Source: Cheilinus undulatus (lineage: Eukaryota; Chordata; Actinopteri; Labriformes; Labridae). From it: a DNA stretch of 64,000 bases. The stretch covers positions 11,592,421 through 11,656,420 of the forward strand of contig NC_054885.1 of the NCBI RefSeq assembly GCF_018320785.1, read 5' to 3'. The notes beneath the pieces were generated by a model. The model made no database searches. It saw only the letters and a program-made list of their open reading frames with translations, and was not told the DNA's origin. Below, in pieces: positions 37,371-47,985 of this stretch. Within the stretch, counting starts at the first letter, position 1. Every line of letters starts with the position of its first letter. Made by a program: the position numbers and the translations under genes.

Positions 37371-38527
37371 GGATTACTGTGTATATACATCATAAAAACT
37401 TCTGGTTGAGAAGGTCAGTGTATGATTTCACATACTTAATTTATTTAAATAGAAGTATTTATTCATCTTTAATAATATAAGTATTCAAGATTTAGCTATG
37501 AGACCGATTTTTTCTCCTTTTTGGTTGTTTTTATTTATGAATCTTGATTAACTGTGCTTTTCATCAATAATTATAATACTTATACATATTTTAAGAACTA
37601 GAATCTAGCATCTGATTCAGCAGTATCACTTTTGTGCTTCATTGTAGTCTGACTGCAGTTTTTTGAGCATCCACAGAGAGGCAGTGTTGCTCTCTTTATA
37701 ACTACAGATGCATCATTAGGACAGCGATGGATGTTCAGTACTAAAAATGGGTAGTTACCATTATTTTGTGAAGAAAACATTGACTTTGATAGCTTTTATC
37801 CATACAGACCATCAGGAATTTCAGTTGAAGTCTTTGCTTCTTTGAAATGAAGTGCTATTGGCATAAACATTCAACAAAGGGCCCCCAAAGTAATCCCAGG
37901 TTCACTATCCAAAAAATAAGTACAAATTGTGCAATTATGCTACCATCATGTCAACTAAACTCCGTGGTATTAATTATGAAGGTATGACTTTTCCAGATGG
38001 CTGATATCACACCGTGCACAGAAAGTGTAGCTCAGACAGATGTGAAGCAGACTCGCTCCCTGGCCTTCAGATGGGCCCCCCTCCTATGAGAGAATGGATA
38101 ATAAATGTGGACAGACCTAGCCTGTCCTCGCTCCCCGCGGCTGAGTCGCTGAATCAGCTCGGTTAGTAGCACAATTATGAGTTTCCATGTGACATTTGAC
38201 AAACGTTAACCTTCTCCCCGACTACAAGGGTACTGTCAGGCTTGCCAAAGTTGTAAGCACGGCAGTACCTTTGTGACAAAACCCAGTGAGTCACGGTAAC
38301 CCCCCTGCTGTAGTGATGAATCCTCCCATGACACACAGGGGTGACTCGCCGCCTTCTCCTATAGGCTCTGTTTCATCTCCAGCACAGCCCCTCTTATTAA
38401 TGACTAAAAAGTTTGAATAGAAGAGCTGAAATGTTTTTGTTTTACTGAACATGTGATCATAGAAGCAGTTATTTACACTTTTAAAACCGTGAGTTTCAAC
38501 CAAGTAATTTAATTGGAAAAAAGGAAC

Positions 38528-38562
38528 TCCATGAGTGCTGATTTAATATCAGCACTCATGGA
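38528..38562. repeat. Perfect stem-loop, 15-bp arms, 5-base loop
   Basis: TCCATGAGTGCTGAT, loop TTAAT, ATCAGCACTCATGGA. It has no T-run suited to a Pol III end and no gene context. It lies 85 bases left of a hAT insertion. Confidence 0.9.
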
Positions 38563-38647
38563 TATCTTATCCTATTGTACCATTCTGTGATGTGCCATAT
38601 CATATCGTATTGCATTGTGTTGTATTGCACAGGATATTACCATATTG

Positions 38648-40022
38648 CAAGGGTCATCATGTACATTTGCATAAGGGCCAGATTTAGTCTTGACACAGTC
38701 TCTGGGGGCCAGACTTCCAAATAAAGAAAAATTAAATCAATATATTGTTCTGATTAACATATTATTTTATTAGTATTTGTATTTTCTTTCAAAATGCAGG
38801 ACATCTGTAGGCATTACCAGTGAGATCTATCCTTATCTATAATGCCGTATAAGGAGACAGGCATGCCCACAGAAATAGCCGGAAAGAATGGTCCCTCAAC
38901 AATTATGATTTAGCACCAATATGAACTCTTGTTTCACTCTTTACACTACTTTACTGCTTCAATCTGCCATTTCTGCAACATTTTGCGCCACTTTTAACCC
39001 ATTTTTGATACTTTTTGCTATATTTATCACTCTTTAACCCACTTTCCTGCCTTTTTACTGCTTTGCCATTGGTTATTTTTACACCATTTATCCACTTTTA
39101 ACACATTTTTGGTACTGTTTGCTTCTTTCACCTCATATTTACCATTCTTTAACTCCTTTAAACCATTTTACTCGCATGTCTTATCCCTCCTTCATCCATT
39201 TTTGCCACTTTTTGTCCATTTTTGCCCCTTTTTCCTTTTATACTAATGGTTTGACACATTTTAACCTCTTATCTTCACTTTTCCTGCAGGTATTGTCCCT
39301 TTCTGCCACTCCACAACCCATTTGGATGCTTATCACCCATTTTTGCCACTTTCTAACCCCTTTTCACCACTTTATCTGGCCATTTTGCCAGTTTGAACAC
39401 ATTTTTGATACTTCTTGCCCTTTTTTTGTTGCCTCTTTAACCCAATTGTTGCCACTAGTTAACCCCTTTAAACCACTTGTCTTGTGTCCCTCCTTTATCA
39501 TTTTCTGCCACTTTTCTTCTATTTTTGCCACTTTTTATTACTTTTTTCTACCATTTTTGCCACTTCTAACCCATTTTTGCCATACTTTTTGCCCCTTTTT
39601 CCTTTTAAAATTAATGGTTTGCACTTACATTTTAACCTTTTTTCACCACTTTTTCTGCAGGTATTGTCCCTTTGAGCAACTCCACAACCCATTTGGACAC
39701 TTATTGCCCTTTTTTACCACTCTCCAACCCCTTTTCACCACTTTATCTGGCCATTTTTGCCATTTTTAACACATTTTGATAATATTTACTGATAATGGCT
39801 GACAAGTGAATTTCTGTAAAAACAGAACAAATGTTAGTCATTCTAAAACTATTTCAATATTAATTATTGGGGTGGTAACAGCTGCAGACATCCAAAGCCA
39901 AAAGATGCTCTTTAAACCACATCTTCTTTCCTGCTTTTCTGAATTTAATGACCTTCTGCGAGCTGGAAAGGAAGCTTTGGGGGGCCTGATTTGGCCCCCA
40001 GGCCGCCAGTTGATGATCAGTG
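38648..40022. mobile_element. Complete non-autonomous hAT element, copy 2
   Basis: Ends CAAGGGTCATCATG and TTGATGATCAGTG are inverted. An exact 8-bp duplication CCATATTG flanks it (38640-38647 and 40023-40030). Sub-terminal segments match copy 1 at 19915-20949 in reverse (GGCCAGATTTAGTCTTGACA; GGCCGCCAGTTGATGATCA). The interior (38.93-39.78 kb) is a decayed array of 'gccacttttaacccatttttg' words. The 216-codon open frame at 39119-39769 is only this pyrimidine-rich array read through. Confidence 0.9.
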
Positions 40023-40030
40023 CCATATTG

Positions 40031-42110
40031 TTTCACACAGATAGAAGTACACTTTCTTTTGCTTATTTTCACATACATATGGAACCAAACTCAAATTCAT
40101 TCAGGCACTCAACTATCAGTCACTCTCAAATTGTATACTGACACTGTAGTTCTGTCCAAGGTAGTGAAATGTATGAGGCTTTTAACAGGTGAGTGTTAAA
40201 AGTGCTGGGAGAACAACATCCCTACTGTTCAATGTTTCATTTAGCACTGATATACATAATTAAGAGATACATGTTCCCTCTTTTGGATGTTGTCCCAGCT
40301 TCTTATAAAGAGGAATAACTAATGTGTGCACTGCATGGTAGCACAGTCTCATGTTGTGGTTTTAGGAATCTAAAAAAACTAGGTTGTCACATGTTTTCAG
40401 CATCTGGCGCTTTCCTGGAAGACATCCCCTTAATCTCATTTACAAATCTACACGCTTGAAAACACTTTGCGCTTCAAATACTCCTAAATGGCACAGTCTT
40501 GATTCTTAAATCTGTTTTGACACTCAGTCAAATAAAATTCAAGCAACAACTGGTCGCAGTATCTATCTATAAAATCAGAATAAAATACCAAACTGAGCAG
40601 ATTTTTTGAAGGAAGGCTTATGTGGTGCTGTAACAACCTCTTTAAATATAGATTTCTTGCGGGGACAGTAACTTTCTTGGGTTGTGAGGACACTTGTCTC
40701 CACGTTTAATTAAGTCCAGTCTCATAGGAGTGGGGCTAAATGTTGGGAGCCACATCAGTAAGTGTGATGATTATTCTTGTCCAGTCATGCTTGCTCAGAC
40801 ATGGTTTCATCTCTGCTGTAGGTGCCACTTTGAATCAGTGTCAACTCGCTGTAGCAGCCGTGGACAAAAAGAGGATATCCTCCTTTGCACCCTTCCGCTC
40901 TCTCGTCTCTTCTTCCCCCTCCTCTTTTCCCTCAGCTTATCCATCACTTGTTCATTCCTCATATCCTTGTCCTCGCTCTACCCCGTTGCCTATCTTCTCT
41001 ATTTCCATTGATTAATTTCTCACCTGTTTCACCCCTATTTCCTACCATTTCATCTCTCCTGGCTGATTTGTTCTTTCTCAGGATCTTTAATTACCCAGGG
41101 AGTTTTTTTTTTGCTCGGCTGCTCCTCCTCCGCCTTCTAAGCCTCCTCTAATTTCTCTCCTTGCTGCCTCCCACGACTTTGGTGACCTTTTTCTTTAACC
41201 TCTATCATTTTCCATCATCCACTTTGCTTTTCAGTCATAATGGGCTCTGACTTTGCAGCTATTATGGAGTCCGCCATTGAGTTCTTTAAAGATAACTTTA
41301 AAATAGAGCTCATGCACAGGAAAAGCATTCAAACAAACTCTTCACTGTTTTTTTTTTGTCACATTTCTTGTTTTGCTGCACAGATGATTAATTACTGAGT
41401 CATATACGCCTCCTCTGATTGTGTAGTGATACTGTACGCTTATACCTCCCTTTGGACCACCTCTTTCTCCTTCCTTTGTGTCCCCCCCATGTACTTGTCA
41501 AGCCTGTCCACAGGCACCCAGCTGGGGAGGGGTCCAACCAGCTGGCTGGGTCAACGTTTGGAATAACCCGGGTCAACAGCTGCTGTGTGCTTCATGTCTA
41601 TGTCAAAGCCAGGTCCAGGATAACTGCCATGCCCTTGCATAAATACATAGATGCATAAATACATAGAGCGACATGCGACCTGTCCTCGAGACCTTCTGCC
41701 ACATCAGTCACCATTTGTGTTCACGTTTCCTGGAATGCCCTTGGGCTGTCCCATCTGGATGATAAGTGTGTGTGCGCCAGTTTGTTCATGTGTAGCTGTC
41801 TGCATCAGTATTGTGTGTGTTAGTGACAACTATTCTGTTTCTCTGCATTTCTGTTCTGTCCTATAAACAAGTAGGAAGACAGGGCTGTGTGATGTAAAAA
41901 AGTTTCACAAACTTTAAAAACAAAGGGTTGTCTACATGTAAACAGGGAATCACATACAAATATGTTCATTTTTTTCATTGGTTTGGGGTTCTCTGTTAAC
42001 ATGGTGATTATGGCTTGCTTTTATAGATTTTTATAAAAAAAAAAAAAAAAAAACAATAAACAATACCCCTTAGTCTTCAATCAGTTTCTCCAACAAGAAA
42101 ATCAAATATT
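40031..42110. other. Intergenic, no gene recognised
   Basis: 40.88-41.22 kb is strongly C/T-rich on the plus strand. A run of about 20 A lies near 42035. No splice-bounded coding sequence was recognised. Confidence 0.5.
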
Positions 42111-42149
42111 AAGTGGCAGTTGTATTGTAACATACCATACTGTACCATA

Positions 42150-42200
42150 TTTAGAGCTGGGATAGGCTCCAGCCCCTCCAGGATAAGCAGTACAGAAAAT
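42150..42200. repeat. Short dispersed repeat tail (gataggctccagcccctcc)
   Basis: GCTGGGATAGGCTCCAGCCC, then GATAAGCAGTACAGAAAATG is the 3' tail of the fish repeat type also seen at 15.43-15.77 kb. Confidence 0.6.
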
Positions 42201-42279
42201 GTATCATATCATACTCCGATCATATTGAATTGCATCTTATCTTACTTAATGGGCACATATAGCATAATGTCATTATTCC

Positions 42280-43142
42280 ATCCATCCATGTCCTTCCGCT
42301 TATCCAGGGTTAGGTCGTGGAGGCAGCAGGCTAAGCAAGCAAACCCAGACATCTCTCTCCCCAGCAACATTTTCCAACTCCTCCTGGGGGATGCCAAGGC
42401 TTTCCCAGGCTAGATGAGATGTATAATCCTTCTAGGGAGTTCTGGTTCTACCCCGAGGTCTCCTTCCAGTTGGATATGCCCGGAAGACCTCCACAGGGGG
42501 ATGACCAGGAAGCACCCAAATCAGATGCCCAAACCACCTCAACTGGCTCCTTCCAATCTGAAGGAGCAACTGCTCTACTTCGAGATCCTTCTGGATGTCT
42601 GAACTCCTCACCCTATCGCAAAGGCTGAGCCCAGCCGCCCCCCTTAGGAATCTCACTTCAATCACTTGAATCCACCATCTGGTTCTTGGTCATTACCTAG
42701 AGTTCATGCCTATAGGTGAGGGTTGGAACAAAGAGTGGCCGGTAAATTGAGAGTTTTGCCTCTGCCTCAGCTCCCTCTTCACAACGATGGTGCAGTACAA
42801 CGTCTGCAATACCGCAGATGCTGCACCAATCCGCCTGTCAATCCCACAGTCCTTTCCACCCTCACTTGTGAACAAGACCCCGAGGTACTTGAACTCCTTC
42901 ACTTGGGGAAAAGACACCCTCCCCACTTGGAGGGAGCAACCCACCGTTTTCTGGCAGAGAACCATGGCCTCAGACTTAAAGGTGCTGGCCCTCATCCCAA
43001 CCGCATTGTACTCAGCCACAAACTGACCCAGTGCCTGCTGGAGGTCTCCGGCTGAAGAGGCCAACAGAACCACGTCATCTGCAAAAAACAGGGATGGAAT
43101 TCTGGCAGAAGCCTGCAAATGGCTTATATATAAAAACCACAC
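42280..43142 (-). mobile_element. 5'-truncated LINE (non-LTR retrotransposon)
   Basis: On the minus strand, 42693-43142 encodes the catalytic block of a reverse transcriptase: ARIPSLFFADDVVLLASSAG, then KEFKYLGVLFTSEGG and RIGAASAVLQTLY. 42432-42665 continues it in a shifted frame (LSLCDRVRSSDIQKDLEVE, QLRWFGHLIWVLPGHPP, TGRRPRGRTRT). FADD is the metal-binding motif. The copy ends with CTGGATAAGCGGAAGGACAT and GGATGG repeats (42280-42300), a usual 3' tail. Frameshifts and missing 5' sequence make it inactive. The clade was not determined by eye. Confidence 0.88.
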
Positions 43143-44069
43143 CCAGGAGACAATATAAAAAGTCTACTTTTTACTTTTGAAGGGGACATATTTTACCCTT
43201 TTAGATTTGGTCTTTTTGTATTTTCTGTAGCTGTATATGGTATTATATTGCATCGTTTCTTATCTGATTGTATCCTGATGTAGTGCACAACCTGGCACTG
43301 TATCGTATCATACTGTTTTTTTAATTATATTGTATCCTGTCATACTGTACCATGCTATATCATATGATATCACATTGTATTACATAGCATGGTATAGAAT
43401 CTAATAGCATCATTTTGCATTGTTTTTGTCACCAATAGTATTGGCCTATGTTCACTTTGCTCCCCTCTTTGGACAAAGTACCTTCAGTTCATCTGCAGAG
43501 CATCTCCTTCTTCCTTCTTTTTTGTAAGCCATATGCATCTCCTCTAGAGTATTTCCTGTGAAATATGTAAAAAAAAAAAAAGTGTTTGTGTAGCTGGATG
43601 TTAATCACTTTGTCTGACACCTACCCTGCAGCAGCTGTTTCAGGCACTAAAAATAACATCGTAAAATCACTGAATCTAATGCTAATGTCCTTATTTGCTT
43701 TTACTCAATTTTATAAACAGCTTAAAACTTCTCATAGGGGCTTTAAAGCAAGAAAAAGCGTCATTTCTCAACATGTTTCAAAACCATTACAGTACCAGAC
43801 AGGTGTTTATGCTGTACATTCAAACACAGTTGGAAAAATGGGGAGGAAAGGTCAATTCATTCCCTTTTCCTTTGAAAATATTCAGTTCAGGTTAAAATAT
43901 AAAAAATCATCGTAACCATGCAATCAGTGAACAGCAAATTACTGGTGTGTGTCTGTCTGCACACAGTCACACATATTGGTACACACACATCTAAATCGAT
44001 AAAACGTCGTATCAGGTATAGAGTCGGTGTTACAGTTGAATTGGGACTGCCGATCCATTTTGTCCCTCA
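43143..44069. other. Intergenic, nothing recognised
   Basis: AT-rich with many 'tatcgtatca/catactgta' words at 43.22-43.41 kb; similar words occur at 38.58-38.64 and 42.12-42.25 kb. No gene. Confidence 0.5.
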
Positions 44070-44138
44070 TTAGAGGAGCGTGTAGTCACATTGCCTTAGT
44101 GTCTGAGTCTGCAGGGACCTGATGTGGCGCCTGTGGAC
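44070..44138 (-). other. Candidate terminal coding exon (weak)
   Basis: On the minus strand a long pyrimidine tract and acceptor (cctctctgtcttacag) precede 69 bases read as VHRRHIRSLQTQTLRQCDYT, then LL and stop. The acceptor is the best one in this desert. Other frames end sooner (PQAPHQVPADSDTKAM, stop). No upstream exon or family is recognised, so it could be a 3' exon of a gene extending right, a noncoding RNA exon or chance. Confidence 0.2.
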
Positions 44139-44689
44139 CTGTAAGACAGAGAGGGAGAGGAGGATGAGGGATGGAAAGGAGAGACGGAGGTGTAGAGGGA
44201 GAGAAAAGAGCAAGAACTATAACTACCTCACAGCTAAAGGGTTAAACGGTCGTTACGGGACTCACTGAAATTTGAAATTGGTCTTATTAAAATCTTTTTA
44301 CATTTGTCCAAATAAATACCGTGAGCACAATCCCAACAAGGCACTTTAAACGTCATAACAGGACAGTTTCTGTCGTCTAGGCTCAGAGAGGATTATTTTG
44401 ATTCAGACAGCGATACAGCTCTCTAAAATTAGAACAAGCCTTGAAGATTTAGCTCCTCACCAACAGCACTTCTGGTCTGGTTTATTATTTTGCATTTCTC
44501 ACCATTTCCACTTGATGGCACCAGCTCAGAGGACGTTGGACAGGGCTCATTTAAAGCTGTTTGGGTGTTCATTTCTGTCTGCCATGCTCATGTTTCTCCA
44601 ATTTGAGGAAATGTTAGAGTTTTATCTAGGAAAAAAAAAGCCACCAACACTGCAGTGTTTCAGCATTGCATATACAAATGGGTATCAGT

Positions 44690-44710
44690 GTGTGTGTGTG
44701 GGGGGGGGGC
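44690..44710. repeat. (TG)n/(G)n microsatellite
   Basis: A gtgtgtgtgtg run followed by ten G residues. Confidence 0.8.
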
Positions 44711-44829
44711 TTAAAAGACTATCCAGTGCTTTAATGGAGGAAGGAGGCCTTCATTTGATATGTGATTGTTGCTTTGAGGTCATCTGTTTGCCATGAAACA
44801 GGACTTTGTCAGAGGCATAAACTGAGGTT

Positions 44830-46720
44830 AATCATATGGATTTTGTTGGTGGGTGTGGCTTAATGACTCAGTGCCGCACCCACATGGTATTTCAAAAATC
44901 AGCCCCCAGGGCACATTAAACCTAGGATTATCAAATTTTGCAGGCAAAAGTCCTCTTGAACCCATAATAACAGGAAGTCCATCATTTTCGAGTTTATGTT
45001 AAACAGACTTGGTAAATCTAACCATTCCAGGCCTCATTCTTGGATTAACTACACCACAAAATGAATCCAAACTGATGTAAAATTTTGTGTGGCACTAGAC
45101 CTTGTGGGAAAAAAAGTTATTCAGCTCATATTCAAAACTGAAGGGACGTGGCTCTGGCAGTTTCCCAAAGTTTGTTGTCTTGCCATGCAATAAGAAGTTG
45201 CTTTTTATACCTACTTGGTAAAAACTGTGTCAAATTGTACTTGTTCCTAACATATGCCAACATTAAATATCTGTCATAGCACTACCTACTGGTAAGACCT
45301 GTTAAGACCTGAATGATATGATTCAGTTGGGTAGAGTGACATTTAGAATGTGTACTCACACTTCATGTAGTACTTAAACGACATGATAGTTCATTGATGT
45401 TTAACCTTTCTTAGTCACATCCACATCACTGCAGTGTGGCTGAACCATGACACTGACATACACTTAATCTTGACATGCCCAAAGGTGTAAGGACCCATTC
45501 AGTACTGCTTGTAGCCCTGAGCAAACGAATTTCTAATTTGGGGGCTTCAACATGCTCAAAAACTCACCAAACTTTACAAAAAAATTGTCCCCCTGTGGAA
45601 ATGTTAGTATCTGGCTGAATCATGAAAGCCCATCAAGCAGGTGCCCCACGGGGGCTTCACATTTGAGATAGGCAACAGGGTAACAGCTACATGCATGAAA
45701 ATTGGGACACATATGTATCATGATTAGATGAAAAAAAAAAGTCTCTTGGGACCATCCTCTGAAATGTACAGGAAGTGCACTATCAACTGCTAAGTGTCAA
45801 TTGTTGGTATTTTTGGCTGCAATTAACAAGTTTACTATTTCAACGAACTATTCTGACAGATTTTAGCCGTTTGACCCCAGAGTTTTGTTTGCTTATACTA
45901 GATAACCTGGAGATCTTAAGTTGTGCAGACTGTGGGTTTTTACCACAGGGCAGGGCCGTAACTAGAGCCCAGACTTCTGGCAATTGAACATTTCCATCTC
46001 TGATTTGTTGAATTTTCCTTTGAAATATTCAGCCCCTGCAGACCATTCAGCCTAGATTTATGATTTTTGGGCTGCATATGGGTTATCATAAGACCTACAA
46101 AAAAAGCCTTATAGAACCGTGCCCAAATCCCAACAGGAAGTCCACCAGCTTCGTCTCAACTTCAAAATAAGGCAATTTTGATGGTTTCAAATGACTTTAA
46201 CCAATTGTAAGTTGAGTATACAATATTCTATGATCATCAGCTCTTTCTTGCAAGACAAAGGCATCCCACTGTACACACCCACATGCAAGTTTCTCATTAT
46301 AGTGCAGCCTACTGGCAACAGGAAGTGGCACAAATGGATCATTCCTCCTGTTGAGCACTGATTTTGGCAGAAAGACCTTAATAATTGGCTTCAACACAGG
46401 TATGTTTCACTAAAGGATGTCTCACTTGCAATGGTGAGCTTTTAATCCCGCCACTTTGACAGGAAGTATGTGCAACACCCGTACAAAACATCTGATTGCT
46501 TCAAATTTCACATGCGGGGTCAAGGTCTGCCCCTCTGCGTATCTGAAGATTATTTTCATTGTTTGATGTAGCGCCCCTCCTGGCAACAGGAAATGACACA
46601 ATCAGGCCATTTCTTTATTGGTGAGAAATTCATTATTACACCGTTTCACAGGAAGTCACTGTAATGAAACATATCTGTGCTGTGGGCCCCATAGTTGGCC
46701 ACATGCTTTATAATGCTTAA
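44830..46720. repeat. Long dispersed-repeat tract (cacaggaagt type)
   Basis: The phrase 'aacaggaagt' or 'caggaagt' recurs about six times, at irregular spacing, with 'ctcaaaaactcaccaaacttt' and 'tagcgcccctcctggcaaca' blocks. This is the style of a frequent but poorly classified teleost repeat. Open frames across it are not gene-like. Confidence 0.5.
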
Positions 46721-47630
46721 ATATCTTTAGGTGGACATTGTAAATCGATTATCTTGCTGCCATCTCTGTCATCGTTAGTGCAACTGTCTCCATGATAGCA
46801 TGCATTAAGGCTGTTCCCTGAACTGACACTTTACAGACAATCTTAGAGAGCAGCTGGTGGACTAACACACTGCTGACAGGACAGAGATACCAGCACAACA
46901 GATTCTGGGGCATTTTAGAAAAAGATGGGAAATCCAGCCAGCTGGCAGTCCTAGTGAAAACGATTCCCAGCATCCTACAAATGTTCTCCTGGAGAAAACC
47001 GTCAAAATGGGGGAAAAATAAATAATATCTACAATGGTTTTTGCTTTTCTCTTTTACCCTGCTAGACCAACCAGAGATGCACTGTGTGCAAATATGTTCC
47101 ACCCAGAGTGCTACCTGCATGTTAGGTGAGTAGACATGCAAATATTACCACAAGGGTGGCCTGAAATAGTCCAATATTTGACAATTCATTAGAAAGAGCC
47201 TCATTTGGCTGGCTGCAAATGTAACAAGAACAAGAATCATTCTGTCTCAGCCATATGGAGCTGCTGAATGTCTAATTTCACATAAATTTGGCTGTTTTCT
47301 CTATAATGATCCCGGCTCATTGCCTATATTAGTGTAATGATTGACTTTTTTTATTACCCTCCTTATGATATACATGAATAAAGCTTTAAGGTGAACTATT
47401 GCATTTGTGGGATGCTGAAAAAGCTGCTTGTAGCAATTGTTTGAATCTTTGTTTTTCAATAGTTTACAAAGGAAACATCTGCTTGTGTTAATTATATACT
47501 CCCAGATTTACATGCCACAGCTACATAGAAAAAACGTCATATCCCTGGCGTTAGGCCAAAACCTCATATCTCCATTTTTCATGCTTTTCATTTTTTTTCT
47601 TTATAAACAAGGGCTATTGGTCACCCTTCC
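46721..47630. other. Intergenic, nothing recognised
   Basis: A minus-strand open stretch at 46749-47141 has no homology signal or splice frame. The rest is AT-rich. Confidence 0.45.
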
Positions 47631-47631
47631 T

Positions 47632-47985
47632 AACTCAGTGGATAACTTCACTCATGGTGCCGCAATTAAACACATCTAAACACTCTGCCAAAGTGCATGA
47701 TGGGAAAACATAAGACTATAACTAGGAAGTAGCAAACTCAGTGGATAACTTCACTCATGGTGCAGAAGTGTCTGCAGTCAAAAACAATCATACAGTAATC
47801 ACTGCACGACATATAACAATTAAACACATCTAAACACTCTGCCCAAGAGCATGTTGGGAAAACATCAGACTATAGGTGGGATGTGGCAAACTCAATAGAT
47901 AACTTCACTCATGGTGCAGAAGGGTCTAACATCAGAAGCAGTCATACAGTGATCACTGCACAAGATGCAGAAAATAAACATGTCT
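47632..47985. repeat. Tandem repeat, 154-bp unit, three copies (first internally deleted)
   Basis: The block AACTCAGTGGATAACTTCAC, then tcatggtgc starts copies at 47632, 47735 and 47889. Copies 2 and 3 are 154 bases apart. Copy 1 is 103 bases because it lacks the 'gaagtgtctgcagtc...' segment. Shared inner words are AACACATCTAAACACTCTGC and GGGAAAACAT. Confidence 0.85.

Noticed and set aside
39119-39769. 216-codon open frame, longest in the window
   Set aside because: It is the pyrimidine-rich word array inside the hAT copy; composition is F/L/P/H-biased and repeats, with no domain.
44398-44796. 132-codon frame
   Set aside because: No recognised motif; its end crosses a (TG)n/(G)n microsatellite.
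46749-47141. 130-codon minus-strand frame
   Set aside because: No domain and no splice frame; beside a dispersed-repeat tract.
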